Positions 25,962-35,068 of a stretch of DNA of 64,000 bases are shown piece by piece (positions within the stretch are counted from its first letter, which is position 1; the number at the start of each line of letters is the position of its first letter). A model generated the notes under the pieces. That model was given only the letters and a program-made list of their open reading frames with translations. It had not been told where the DNA came from and searched no databases. Source of the stretch: Candidatus Atribacteria bacterium (GTDB lineage Bacteria; Atribacterota; Phoenicimicrobiia; Phoenicimicrobiales; Phoenicimicrobiaceae). The stretch spans positions 1 to 64,000 of the forward strand of contig DOTB01000034.1 in assembly GCA_003513845.1 (NCBI GenBank), read 5' to 3'. The position numbers were made by a program, and so were the translations under genes.

Positions 25962-28262
25962 ATGTCTGAATTTAAAATAGTAGGTAAACCAATACCCAGA
26001 GATGATGCCTGGGCAAAGGTAACCGGGGAACTTAAATATGCTGATGATTTTTCTTTACCCGGGATGTTATATGCCAAAGTGCTTCGCAGCAAATATCCAG
26101 CTGCTAAGATTATTTCTATAAATACCGCGAAAGCAGAGAAATTAAATGGGGTGCGAGCTGTTTTAACTGCTAAAGATGTTCCTCATAATGAAACTGTAAC
26201 CAGATTTGGCCAGAGTTCGGAAGTAGGTAAGGGATTTGAGGGGTTATACCGGGTTTTAGCAGATAAGAAAGTTAGATTTATGGGAGAGGCAGTAGCTCTG
26301 GTTGCTGCTGATACAGAAGAAATTGCCGAGAAAGCTTTAGATTTAATTGAAGTAAATTATGAAACCCTTCCAGGAGTCTTTGATCCAGTTGAAGCTATGA
26401 AACCTGGAGCCTATTTGGTGGGAGAGAATAATAGTAATATAATAGGACAATTTGGCTGTAGTCAGGGAGATATTATAAAGGGGTTTGCTGAAGCTGATAT
26501 AATAATTGAAGACACCTATAAAGTGCCTTTTGTTGACCATGCTTATCTGGAAACTGAGGGGGGTATTGCCTGGATAGATGATTATGGAGTAATTAATATC
26601 AGGGTGGGCTCTCAGGTAATCGAGCATTTTAGAGATGTTGCTGATGTTCTGGGCTTATCCCATAATAAGGTTCGCTATATAGGTACGATGATGGGCGGAG
26701 GTTTTGGTGGCAAAGAGGATATTACCGTGGAGGCTTATTTAGCTCTTCTTACCTGGAAAACCAAGAAGCCCGTGAGGTTATTCTATACTCGCGAGGAATC
26801 TATTTTATGTCATAGCAAAAGGCATCCTTTTGTTATGAAATATAAGGTAGGGGCTAAAAAAGATGGTAAACTGGTTGCTTTAAATGCGGAATTAATTTCT
26901 GATGCCGGAGCTTATCCTTATTTAAGTCCCTGGGTGAATTTATATGCAACAGTTAATGCAGCTGGTCCCTATTGTATTCCCAATGTTAAGGTTAGAACTT
27001 ATTGTGTATTAACTAATAATACATTTACCAGTGCAAATAGGGGGTTTGGGGCTCCTCAGCCAAATGTAGTGTATGAGAGTTTAATGGATGAATTAGCTCA
27101 TAAGCTCAATATAAGCCCCTTAGAAATTAGACGTAGAAATTGTCTCACTACGGGAAAATCTTTATCTACAACTGGTCAGGTCTTTAAAACTTATGTTGCT
27201 CTTCCCGAAGTTGCCGAGAAAGCCTGGGAGGCACTGGGTGAACTTGCTAAATGTGAAGATAAGAATAGGAAGGTCGGTCGAGGATTAGCTATAGGATTAA
27301 TGAGTTATGGTCGAATGACTTTTCTCCATGATTCTTCTCGATGTTATGTAAGGTTAGAGTCAGATGGAAGTGTATTAATCAGATCCGGGATTCCTGATTT
27401 AGGAGGTGGACAGGTTTCTTTACTTTGTCAGATTGTCGCTGAAGAATTAGGCATACCTATGTCTAAGATAAAAATATATTATAGTGATACAGCACTAACA
27501 CCACTTGCCGGGACTACTACTGCTACCAGACAAACTTATATGTCTGGAAATGCTACCCTTAAAGCTGCTCGAAAGATAAGAAAACGAATTATAAGTAAAG
27601 CTGCAGAATTGTTGAATGTTAATCCAGATAAATTAGATATTATTGAAGAGAAAGTAATTGTAAAATATAACCAATCACAATACTTGCCTTTAGTTGAAGT
27701 AATAAAAGCTTGTAATACTGCCGGAATTGAATTATTCTGTGAGGTACAGTTTAATGCTCCATTTACTATTGTACCTGATTTATCAAATATTAGAGGAATG
27801 ACCTTCCCTGATTTTACTTTTGGTGCCCAGGCGGTAGAAGTGGCGGTAGATACAGAAACCGGTCAGGTAGAAATCTTAAAACTTATTACCTGCTATGATG
27901 TGGGTAAAGCCATTAACCCGTTAAGTGTAGAAGGTCAGATGGAAGGTGGTTCAATATATGGAATGGGGTATGCCCTAATGGAAGAAGTGATTATAGAAAA
28001 GGGGATTACTATGACTCCCTCTTTTTCCGAGTATATTATTCCTACTGCAGCAGATGTGCCGGATGTAAAGGCTATTTTAGTAGAGTCTGGCGGGGGATTA
28101 GGACCTTATGGTGCTAAAGGGATTGGCGAGCCTGCTTGTAGTATTATAGCCCCGGCTATTTTAAATGCTATTTATGATGCTATCGGTGTAAGAATTAAGA
28201 ATTTGCCCGCAACCCCGGAAAAAATAATTCGAGCCTTAAAAAAAGAGTACTTTGAAAAGTAG
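25962..28262 (+). CDS. Molybdenum hydroxylase, molybdopterin-binding large subunit (set 2)
   Basis: 766 residues. Standard motifs are all present: hammerhead WAKVTGELKYADDFSLPGMLY, cofactor loop MMGGGFGGKEDI, SANRGFGAPQ, GRGLAIGLMSYG, and the catalytic glutamate in YGAKGIGEPACS. This pattern is close to the XdhD/selenium-dependent hydroxylases. ATG at 25962 sits 5 bp after GAAGGTGAAG; the GTG at 25953 lies in that ribosome site. The maturation genes begin 76 bp downstream, supporting a selenium-dependent enzyme. Confidence 0.9.
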   Translation: MSEFKIVGKPIPRDDAWAKVTGELKYADDFSLPGMLYAKVLRSKYPAAKIISINTAKAEKLNGVRAVLTAKDVPHNETVTRFGQSSEVGKGFEGLYRVLADKKVRFMGEAVALVAADTEEIAEKALDLIEVNYETLPGVFDPVEAMKPGAYLVGENNSNIIGQFGCSQGDIIKGFAEADIIIEDTYKVPFVDHAYLETEGGIAWIDDYGVINIRVGSQVIEHFRDVADVLGLSHNKVRYIGTMMGGGFGGKEDITVEAYLALLTWKTKKPVRLFYTREESILCHSKRHPFVMKYKVGAKKDGKLVALNAELISDAGAYPYLSPWVNLYATVNAAGPYCIPNVKVRTYCVLTNNTFTSANRGFGAPQPNVVYESLMDELAHKLNISPLEIRRRNCLTTGKSLSTTGQVFKTYVALPEVAEKAWEALGELAKCEDKNRKVGRGLAIGLMSYGRMTFLHDSSRCYVRLESDGSVLIRSGIPDLGGGQVSLLCQIVAEELGIPMSKIKIYYSDTALTPLAGTTTATRQTYMSGNATLKAARKIRKRIISKAAELLNVNPDKLDIIEEKVIVKYNQSQYLPLVEVIKACNTAGIELFCEVQFNAPFTIVPDLSNIRGMTFPDFTFGAQAVEVAVDTETGQVEILKLITCYDVGKAINPLSVEGQMEGGSIYGMGYALMEEVIIEKGITMTPSFSEYIIPTAADVPDVKAILVESGGGLGPYGAKGIGEPACSIIAPAILNAIYDAIGVRIKNLPATPEKIIRALKKEYFEK

Positions 28263-28338
28263 AAATTTTAGCCAGTTAAAGATATTTTAAAAAATTTAAT
28301 CATTGATAATCGATAAAAGAAAAAAAGGATTAAACTAA

Positions 28339-29151
28339 ATGTTAATCAGTGAAGTTTTGCAATTAAAAGAGAGAGCTTTTATATCTTTAGTAGGTGCAGG
28401 TGGGAAGAGTACTCTTTTTAACCGATTAGCAGAAGAACTGGATCTTAAAAATAAGCGGATGATTCTCACCACTACTACTAAAATGTTTAGCTGGCAAATA
28501 GCTCCTTTTATAAAAAAAGGTAGATTAATTGAAGGGCACAATGAAAAACCTGTTCGGGAATCTATCGAAAAATATTTTTCGTATGAGAGTAAAGAAAGAA
28601 GATTGGTAGTTATAGGAGAGGAGATAGAGGAAATTAATGGAAAAGAGAAATTAATCGGTCTGCCTCCGGATTGGTTGGATAGCTGGTGGGAGGATAAAAT
28701 AGCAGATTACTTTTTAGTAGAAGCCGATGGGGCAGCAGGAAGACCAGTAAAGGCCCCTGCTTCTTATGAGCCGATAATTCCCTTATCGACTACAGATTTA
28801 ATCGGGGTAATTGGTATAGACGCCCTGGGTCTTTCTTTGCGGGAAGAGAATGTTTTTCGTTCTGAGATTTTTTCCAAAATAACCGGATTGGAATTTGGAG
28901 AAAAGGTTGGGTTAGAAACCTTAGCCCTTTTAATTTGCCACCCCAAAGGTTTATTTAAAGGAGCCCCTCCAGGTTGCTGTCGTCATCTTTTTATTAATAA
29001 AGTAGAAAATCCAGAAAATCTAAAAATGGCTGAAGAACTAACCTTTCAGGTTTTAAAGATTTGTCCTCGAGGAATTAATAATATAATTGTTGGAGCTGCC
29101 GGTCAGAAGGAAGTGGTAACTGAGGTAATCAGGAGGATAAAATCATCGTGA
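28339..29151 (+). CDS. yqeC: Selenium cofactor biosynthesis protein YqeC
   Basis: 270 residues. A P-loop VGAGGKSTLFNRLAEEL near residue 18, TTTKMF, and YFLVEADGAAGRPVKAPASYEP are the YqeC hallmarks. Comparative genomics ties this family to selenium-dependent molybdenum hydroxylases; the reaction is not established. It overlaps mocA by 4 bp. The window has no selD gene, which such a system needs elsewhere in the genome. Confidence 0.9.
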   Translation: MLISEVLQLKERAFISLVGAGGKSTLFNRLAEELDLKNKRMILTTTTKMFSWQIAPFIKKGRLIEGHNEKPVRESIEKYFSYESKERRLVVIGEEIEEINGKEKLIGLPPDWLDSWWEDKIADYFLVEADGAAGRPVKAPASYEPIIPLSTTDLIGVIGIDALGLSLREENVFRSEIFSKITGLEFGEKVGLETLALLICHPKGLFKGAPPGCCRHLFINKVENPENLKMAEELTFQVLKICPRGINNIIVGAAGQKEVVTEVIRRIKSS

Positions 29152-29771
29152 TTTACGGAATAATTTTAGCGGCAGGGGAAGGTAAAAGGATGGGGAAAGT
29201 AAAATTAACTCTTCCTTTGGGTGATAAGCAGTTAATAGAGTGGGTGTTGCAAGCAGTAAAGTTAACTCCCCTGGATAGATGTTTTTTGGTGGTTCGCCCT
29301 GAAGATAAAGAAATTATTGAAATAGGAAATAACTGGGGGGCGGAAATTGTCCTTAATCCCGAATATAAATCTGGGATGAGCAGTTCAATCCGAAAAGGTC
29401 TTTCCCGGATACCGTCTGAAGGGGTAGAGGGATTTTTTATAATTTTAGGGGACCAACCTTTGATTAATCCCTCTGTATTACATAAGATGATTATGGCTTT
29501 TACTCCGGGTAAAAAAGAGATAGTAGTTCCCTTTTATAAAGATAGACAAGGAAATCCTGTGCTCTTTGATGGTTATTGGAAAGATGAGTTGATGAAACTT
29601 TCCGGTGACGTGGGAGGGAAAGTTTTGATTAAAGCTCATCCTGAGAGAATAAAAAAGCTTAAGATGTCAGATGAATCTATATTAGTAGATATTGACCGGG
29701 AGGAAGATTACGAGAGGATGAAAAATATCTTTGACTCTTTTCAAAAAAAAGGGAAAGATTTAATAAGATGA
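29148..29771 (+). CDS. mocA: Molybdenum cofactor cytidylyltransferase (MocA-type)
   Basis: 207 residues, a GT-A nucleotidyltransferase: IILAAGEGKRMGKVKL at the N-terminus, IILGDQPLINP in the middle and VDIDREEDYERM at the end. MocA adds CMP to molybdopterin for hydroxylases of the XDH family. GTG start inside yqeC; it overlaps yqeB by 4 bp, so yqeC-mocA-yqeB are translated as a coupled unit. Confidence 0.9.
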   Translation: MIYGIILAAGEGKRMGKVKLTLPLGDKQLIEWVLQAVKLTPLDRCFLVVRPEDKEIIEIGNNWGAEIVLNPEYKSGMSSSIRKGLSRIPSEGVEGFFIILGDQPLINPSVLHKMIMAFTPGKKEIVVPFYKDRQGNPVLFDGYWKDELMKLSGDVGGKVLIKAHPERIKKLKMSDESILVDIDREEDYERMKNIFDSFQKKGKDLIR

Positions 29772-30565
29772 ATAATATATTAGTAATTATCCGAGGTGGA
29801 GGAGATTTAGCAACCGGTGTGGCGGTGAGACTCTTTCGAGCTGGATTTTCTGTGTTAGTTTTAGAGATAGACCATCCTACAGTTATCCGTCTACCTGTTT
29901 CCTTTGCTCGAGCAGTTTATGAAGGCAAGGCAGTTGTAGAAGAGGTAGAAGCTGTTTTGATTCCTTCCTGGGAAAAGGCGAGAGATACCTTTAAACAGTG
30001 GAAGATTCCGGTTTTAATAGACCCCGAAGGTTATTGTATTGAAAAACTTTCTCCTGATGTTTTAGTAGATGCTATTATGGCCAAACGTAATTTGGGAACA
30101 AAGATAAATCAGGCTCCCTTAGTTATTGGTTTGGGCCCAGGTTTTACTGCAGGAGAAGATGTTGATGTAGTAATAGAGACCAAGCGTGGACATAATTTAG
30201 GTCGAGTTATTTATAACGGTCAAGCAGAGCCAGATACTGGTGTGCCTGGGGAAGTAGGAAGAGAATCAAAAAAAAGATTATTACGAGCACCCGCCCAAGG
30301 CAGAATCTTCCCTTTGTGCAAAATTGGAGATTTAGTTAAGGCAGGAGAAGTGATTGCTGAAGTGGAGGGAGTTTCTTTAAAAACAGAAATATCTGGCGTT
30401 CTACGGGGATTAATTTATCCTGAAAGCTGGGTGACCAAAGGGATGAAGGTGGGAGATATTGACCCCCGAGGGATAAGAGAATACTGTTTTACCGTTTCTG
30501 ATAAGGCCCGCTCTATAGGCGGAGCAGTATTAGAGGCCATCTGTGCGTATTTGAATAAAAAATAA
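29768..30565 (+). CDS. yqeB: Selenium-dependent molybdenum hydroxylase system protein YqeB
   Basis: 265 residues, EF2563/YqeB family: IRGGGDLATGVAVRLFRAGF (Rossmann-like), LEIDHPTVIRLPVSFARAV, GLGPGFTAGEDVDVVIETKRGH. The family is a marker for selenium added as a labile cofactor to molybdenum hydroxylases. The C-terminal part contains a biotinyl/lipoyl-like stretch (LLRAPAQGRIFPLCKIGDLV, VIAEVEG). Its exact reaction is unknown. Confidence 0.92.
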   Translation: MNNILVIIRGGGDLATGVAVRLFRAGFSVLVLEIDHPTVIRLPVSFARAVYEGKAVVEEVEAVLIPSWEKARDTFKQWKIPVLIDPEGYCIEKLSPDVLVDAIMAKRNLGTKINQAPLVIGLGPGFTAGEDVDVVIETKRGHNLGRVIYNGQAEPDTGVPGEVGRESKKRLLRAPAQGRIFPLCKIGDLVKAGEVIAEVEGVSLKTEISGVLRGLIYPESWVTKGMKVGDIDPRGIREYCFTVSDKARSIGGAVLEAICAYLNKK

Positions 30566-30654
30566 TAGAGAAAATTTTTACATTTCGTTATATTTATATT
30601 AGAATAACGATTAGAGTATAAGAGAGATTTTATCCAAGGAGGGAGAGGGGAGAG

Positions 30655-31443
30655 GTGATAGAGATTTTAAAAAAAGCTTTGGGAAGAATCGATAAAGGTG
30701 AAACAATCGCTTTGGCTACTGTGGTTGAAACTAAGGGTTCCACCCCGAGAGAAATAGGGGCGAAGATGCTAGTAACTAAAAATGGTTTAGTAGCTGGCAC
30801 TATAGGAGGAGGGATAACCGAAGCCAGAGTAATAGAAGAGGCAAAACAGGCTTTAAAAGATGGGAAAGGAAAACTTTTGAATTATCATCTAACCAAGGAA
30901 CAAGCTGCCTTGGATGAAGGGGCTATCTGTGGTGGAGAGATGAAAGTTTTTATAGAAATCCTTCAACCAAAAGAAGAAGTATTAATTTTTGGGGCAGGCC
31001 ATATTGCAGTTTGTGTTTCTAAATTAGCCAAGATGTTAGGATTTAAAGTGACCATAATTGATGAAAGGGAAGAATTTGCCAATCAGGATAGATTCCCAGA
31101 GGCCGATAGAATATTGACTGAAGAAGTAGAAGAAGCCCTTAAATTATTGGAGGTTACTCCCTCTACTTATATCATTATTGTAACGCGGGGTCATTTAAAA
31201 GATGAAGAAGTTCTTACTGGGGTCATTAAAACAAGGGCTCACTATATCGGGATGATTGGAAGTAGAAAGAAGAATGCGACAGTATTTCAACATTTAAAAG
31301 AAAAGGGAATAGCCGAAAAAGAGTTAGAAAAAGTTTATGCTCCTATTGGATTAGATATTGGAGCTCAAACTCCCGAAGAGATTGCAGTAAGTATTATAGC
31401 TGAGATTATTCAGGTTAGAAGAGGAAGGAGAGGAATTATTTAA
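30655..31443 (+). CDS. XdhC/CoxI-family maturation protein
   Basis: 262 residues. N-terminal XdhC domain (TVVETKGSTPREIGAKMLV, GTIGGGITEARV) and C-terminal Rossmann domain (VLIFGAGHIAVCVSKLAKMLGF, YIGMIGSRKK). XdhC proteins bind molybdenum cofactor and help insert it, sulfurated, into XDH-type enzymes. GTG start in a purine-rich ribosome region. A perfect 7-bp inverted repeat, TCGTTAT/ATAACGA (30585-30610), lies in the 89-bp gap before it and may be an operator. Confidence 0.9.
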   Translation: MIEILKKALGRIDKGETIALATVVETKGSTPREIGAKMLVTKNGLVAGTIGGGITEARVIEEAKQALKDGKGKLLNYHLTKEQAALDEGAICGGEMKVFIEILQPKEEVLIFGAGHIAVCVSKLAKMLGFKVTIIDEREEFANQDRFPEADRILTEEVEEALKLLEVTPSTYIIIVTRGHLKDEEVLTGVIKTRAHYIGMIGSRKKNATVFQHLKEKGIAEKELEKVYAPIGLDIGAQTPEEIAVSIIAEIIQVRRGRRGII

Positions 31444-31447
31444 TAAT

Positions 31448-32545
31448 ATGTGGAAAAATTTTTTTAACTCTCGAAAGAATATTATCTTTACCGGTATATT
31501 TATAGGCATTTCTGCAGCGTATTTGCAAAAATTAGGGAATCCACCTAATATGGGTATCTGTGTTGCCTGTATGCTACGGGATATTGCTGGAGCTTTAGGT
31601 TTGCATAGAGCAGAAGTAGCGCAATATATTCGTCCCGAGATTATCGGTTTTATTTTAGGTTCTTTATTAGCCGCTTTAATATTTAAGGAGTTTAAACCAC
31701 GAGCTGGTTCAGCTCCGCTGGTGCGTTTTGTTTTAGGTTTTTTATCTATGGTAGGTGCATTAGTCTTTTTAGGTTGTCCATGGCGGACATTACTTCGATT
31801 GGCCGGTGGGGATGGTAATGCCCTTTTCGGTTTGGCTGGGTTAATAGTAGGAATTTGGATAGGAATATTTTTTATTAAATCTGGTTATAATTTAGGTCGA
31901 AATCAGAGAACTCACCAGCTGGTCGGTTGGATTATGCCGGTTATAATGTTAGGGATTTTTTTGCTTCTTATTTTTCAGCCCCACTTATCTTCAGGGGCGG
32001 TTTTTTTCAGCAGTAAGGGGCCGGGAGCCCAACATGCTCCTATATTTATTTCTCTGATAATAGCTATAGCGATAGGATTTTTGGCTCAAAGAACCAGGTT
32101 TTGTACGGTAGCAGCTGTTCGAGATGCAATCCTTATTAAAGACACTTATCTTTTGACAGGAGTTGTTAGTCTGTTATTGGCTGCTTTGGTGAGCAATCTA
32201 ACCTTAAAACAATTCCATCCGGGGTTTCAAGGTCAACCCATTGCTCATAACAGTCAATTATGGAATTTTGGAGGGATGGTCTTAGCAGGATTGGCTTTTA
32301 CTTTAGCCGGTGGTTGTCCGGGTCGCCAACTTTTCCTTTCCGGAGAAGGCGATGCCGATGCCGCTATTTTTGTTTTAGGGATGGTTGTGGGCGCAGGTTT
32401 CGCCCATAATTTTGCTACTGCCAGTTCTCCAAAAGGTCCGGGTCTTTGGGGACCAGCTTCAGTTATTACAGGATTAATTGTCTGTTTTATTATTGGTTTT
32501 AGTATGAGTGATTTAGGGAAAAAGCAAATGGGGGATAAGAAATGA
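31448..32545 (+). CDS. yedE: Selenium metabolism membrane protein YedE
   Basis: 365 residues, the usual YedE/FdhT length, with about nine membrane segments and the paired YeeE/YedE motifs (GCPWRTLLRLAGGDGNALFG, FLAQRTRFCTVAAVRDAIL, GGCPGRQLFLSGEGDADA). It is predicted to import a selenium or sulfur species. It overlaps yedF by 4 bp, a common pairing. Confidence 0.9.
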   Translation: MWKNFFNSRKNIIFTGIFIGISAAYLQKLGNPPNMGICVACMLRDIAGALGLHRAEVAQYIRPEIIGFILGSLLAALIFKEFKPRAGSAPLVRFVLGFLSMVGALVFLGCPWRTLLRLAGGDGNALFGLAGLIVGIWIGIFFIKSGYNLGRNQRTHQLVGWIMPVIMLGIFLLLIFQPHLSSGAVFFSSKGPGAQHAPIFISLIIAIAIGFLAQRTRFCTVAAVRDAILIKDTYLLTGVVSLLLAALVSNLTLKQFHPGFQGQPIAHNSQLWNFGGMVLAGLAFTLAGGCPGRQLFLSGEGDADAAIFVLGMVVGAGFAHNFATASSPKGPGLWGPASVITGLIVCFIIGFSMSDLGKKQMGDKK

Positions 32546-32754
32546 ATCAAAATATTGATGTTCGAGGACTTTCCTGTCCGCTTCCGGTAGTTGCGGTTAG
32601 GAATAAGCTACTGGAGATGGAAAAAGGAATTTTAGAAGTTCTAATAGATACCGGAACATCCAAAGATAATATTACTCGGATGGCTGTAAATGAAGGCTGG
32701 AAAGTAGTAGTAAGAGAAGAAAATGGGGAATATTTGCTTACTATTTCCAAGTAG
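32542..32754 (+). CDS. yedF: TusA/YedF-type sulfur or selenium carrier
   Basis: 70 residues, a lone SirA/TusA domain with the active cysteine in VRGLSCPLPVVAV (residue ~13). It lacks the C-terminal DsrE-like extension of full-length YedF (~200). It probably takes persulfide or selenide from the desulfurase encoded next and hands it to the maturation proteins. Confidence 0.85.
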   Translation: MNQNIDVRGLSCPLPVVAVRNKLLEMEKGILEVLIDTGTSKDNITRMAVNEGWKVVVREENGEYLLTISK

Positions 32755-32780
32755 AAAAGAAAAATTTGAGAGGATAAATT

Positions 32781-33932
32781 ATGATTTATCTGGATAATGC
32801 AGCTACCTCTTATCCCAAACCCAAAGAGGTAGGCAAGGCAATGTTACATTTTTTAGAAAAGGTGGGAGCAAGTCCTGGTCGTTCTGGTCATCGGCTTTCT
32901 ATAGAAGCCGGACGCTTGCTTTATCAGACGCGAGAAAGTTTAGCGGAATTATTTAATGTTACCGACCCCTTGCGAATTATCTTTACTTTAAATGTAACCG
33001 AGGCAATAAATCTGGTCTTAAAAGGGTTATTGCAGCCTGAGGACCAGGTAATTACCAGCAGTATGGAACACAATTCAGTTATGCGGCCTCTTCGTGAATT
33101 AGAAAAAAGAGGGGTTGAAGTCAAAGTTGTTCCTTGCTCTCCTCAGGGAGACCTTGACCCTGTTGATATAAAGAAATCGATTAAAAAAAATACAAAATTA
33201 ATTGTATTAAATCATAGTTCGAATGTTATCGGTACTTTATTGCCTATTGCTGAAGTAGGAGAAATTGCCAGAAAACATAGTATTCTTTTTTTAGTAGATG
33301 CTGCCCAGACTGCTGGTTGTTATCCTTTGGATATTAGAAAGGATAACCTCGACCTTTTAGCTTTTACCGGACACAAAGCACTTTTTGGACCCACAGGAAC
33401 GGGAGGGTTGGTAGTTGGGGAAAGAGTGGATATTAAAAAATTAAAACCTTTAAAATTTGGAGGAACTGGTAGTCGGTCTGAGTCAGAGGAACAGCCAGAT
33501 TTTTTGCCTGATATCTACGAGAGTGGAACTCCCAATATAGTAGGTCTAATCGGATTAAAAGAGGGTGTGCGTTTTGTCCTTAAAAAAGGGATTGACAAAA
33601 TTCACCAATACGAACTTGAGCTGACACAAAAGTTAATTGAGGGTCTAAAAGAAATTCCTGGAGTTATAGTTTATGGAGAAGACCAGGTGAAAGATAGGGT
33701 GGCAGTAGTTTCTTTTAATATTAAAGACCAGTTACCTTCAGAGGTAGGATTAAGACTTGATGAGGAATATAATATTATGTCTCGAGTTGGCCTGCATTGT
33801 GCTCCGGCTGCCCATAAAACTATCGGGACTTTTCCTACTGGTACGATTCGTTTTAGTTTGAGCTGGTTTAATACTTTCGAGGAAGTGGAAAAGACAATTT
33901 TAGCTGTAAGAAAAATTGCTCAGCGTGTATAA
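32781..33932 (+). CDS. Class V cysteine desulfurase / selenocysteine lyase-like
   Basis: 383 residues, PLP-dependent. MIYLDNAATSYPKP at the start, VDAAQTAGCYPLD, PLP lysine in FTGHKALFGPTGTGGL, and the mobile-loop cysteine in RVGLHCAPAAH are clear. It belongs to the Csd/SufS-like group common in selenium-cofactor loci, probably supplying S or Se for molybdenum hydroxylase sulfuration or selenation. It starts 26 bp after yedF. Confidence 0.9.
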   Translation: MIYLDNAATSYPKPKEVGKAMLHFLEKVGASPGRSGHRLSIEAGRLLYQTRESLAELFNVTDPLRIIFTLNVTEAINLVLKGLLQPEDQVITSSMEHNSVMRPLRELEKRGVEVKVVPCSPQGDLDPVDIKKSIKKNTKLIVLNHSSNVIGTLLPIAEVGEIARKHSILFLVDAAQTAGCYPLDIRKDNLDLLAFTGHKALFGPTGTGGLVVGERVDIKKLKPLKFGGTGSRSESEEQPDFLPDIYESGTPNIVGLIGLKEGVRFVLKKGIDKIHQYELELTQKLIEGLKEIPGVIVYGEDQVKDRVAVVSFNIKDQLPSEVGLRLDEEYNIMSRVGLHCAPAAHKTIGTFPTGTIRFSLSWFNTFEEVEKTILAVRKIAQRV

Positions 33933-33961
33933 GGTGTATAAGTGATAAGGAGTTTTTACTA

Positions 33962-34186
33962 ATGAAGGATAATTTTAGTGTGGTAATATTTTATTCTAAC
34001 AGTGCTGCGATAAGAGCGGAAAGTTTAACCAAAAAAGAAAATTTAAAAATAAAACTCATTCCGGTTCCTCGACACTTAAGTTCTGATTGTGGTATCTGTT
34101 TACGGTTTAATAATGAAGATAAGTCAAAGATAGAAAAAATTCTACAAGATGGGAAAGTTGAATATGAAAATATTTATAGAATATAA
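33962..34186 (+). CDS. DUF3343 protein
   Basis: 74 residues of the DUF3343 family, found beside YedF, YedE and Csd in selenium loci. It has a cysteine pair in DCGICLRF and a ferredoxin-like alternation. The family has been proposed as a sulfur/selenium shuttle, but its role is not shown. It is the last gene of the maturation cluster. Confidence 0.8.
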   Translation: MKDNFSVVIFYSNSAAIRAESLTKKENLKIKLIPVPRHLSSDCGICLRFNNEDKSKIEKILQDGKVEYENIYRI

Positions 34187-34390
34187 TTACTTTCGAATCG
34201 AAAAAAGAAAAATAAATTGACCAATTCGCCAATCTACCAATTTACCAATTGGCTTACATAGTAGTTTACCGGTTAGATATTTGCCCCGTCAATTTAGTCA
34301 TTAGCGAATAGTGAATAGTCATTAGTATATACTATAGCGGATAAGATAATTAGTATATAGTAAAGAATGAAAGAAATAGAAGTCAGTAGC

Positions 34391-34426
34391 CAGAATCCAG
34401 AAGTAGGGGCGTATTGCATACGCCCG
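34391..34426. repeat. Dispersed palindromic repeat
   Basis: CAGAATCCAGAAGTA leads into GGGCGTAT (34407-34414), loop TGC, ATACGCCC (34418-34425). The rest of the 34187-34484 gap is AT-rich with CCAATT and TAGTGAATAGTCATTAG runs and holds no gene. Confidence 0.7.
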
Positions 34427-34484
34427 TTTAGTTGCGAACGAGACTTGATGGGACGAAAGAATATGTCTATAGGAAGTGAGGACA

Positions 34485-34832
34485 TTGAAATTAAGATATA
34501 AAATTTGGCTGGAAAAAAATGGAGAGAAAGTCTTTGGTGATGGCCCCCTGGATATTCTTCATCGGGTAGAGAGGACGGGTTCTTTAAGACAGGCTGCAGA
34601 GGAAATAAATATGTCTTACTCCCAGGCCTGGAACTTAATGAAAGATTTGGAAAAAAGATTAGGATTTAATCTATTAAAAAGAAGTGTTGGAGGGAAAAGA
34701 GGAGGAGGATCAGAAATTACCGATAAAGCCAGAGAGCTGATGATGAAATTTGAGATATTTCGCAAGAAAGCTGACCAATGTTTGATCTCACTATATCAGG
34801 AAACATTTAAAGAATTTAAGGAAGAAGATTAA
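34485..34832 (+). CDS. ModE-type winged-helix regulator (no molybdate-binding domain)
   Basis: 115 residues. The LysR-like winged helix of ModE is clear: KLRYKIWLEKNGEKVFGDGP, TGSLRQAAEEINMSYSQAWN, LLKRSVGGKRGGGSEIT. The C-terminal TOBE/molbindin domains are absent, as in many single-domain homologues. TTG at 34485 gives the usual M-K-L-[KR]-Y-K start and lies downstream of AGGAAGTGAGG; GTG at 34476 is the alternative. It may tie the adjacent molybdenum genes to Mo/W state. Confidence 0.85.
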   Translation: MKLRYKIWLEKNGEKVFGDGPLDILHRVERTGSLRQAAEEINMSYSQAWNLMKDLEKRLGFNLLKRSVGGKRGGGSEITDKARELMMKFEIFRKKADQCLISLYQETFKEFKEED

Positions 34833-34943
34833 ACTTTTTATTTGATTTGCGTTATACTAATAAAAGTATAATATTACTGAATCTTTTAAGATGAATAATA
34901 AATAATATGATTGTAACCCAAAAATTAAGCAAAATGGTAATGT

Positions 34944-34965
34944 AGGGGCACGATGAATCGTGCCC
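34944..34965. repeat. Dispersed palindromic repeat
   Basis: GGGCACGAT (34946-34954) and ATCGTGCCC (34957-34965) with a 2-nt loop. The remainder of the 34833-35068 gap holds a TCTCCTTGAGGGAGAGGATA element resembling that at window positions 70-105. No gene. Confidence 0.75.
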
Positions 34966-35068
34966 ACTGAGAATATTTTTTAAATTTTCTCCTTGAGGGA
35001 GAGGATAAGCTCTATATTTCTCTTCCCCTAAGGGAGATGATTAAAGTGGGGGTGTAACTTTAAATATT

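Noticed and set aside
20418-28262. Nicotinate-fermentation gene cluster (selenium hydroxylase plus dimethylmalate dehydratase)
   Set aside because: No 6-hydroxynicotinate reductase, enamidase next to the hydroxylase, 2-methyleneglutarate mutase or methylitaconate isomerase in the window.
34833-35068. Molybdenum-cofactor riboswitch before the molybdopterin-binding gene
   Set aside because: The gap shows only dispersed repeats; no Moco RNA motif blocks were recognised.
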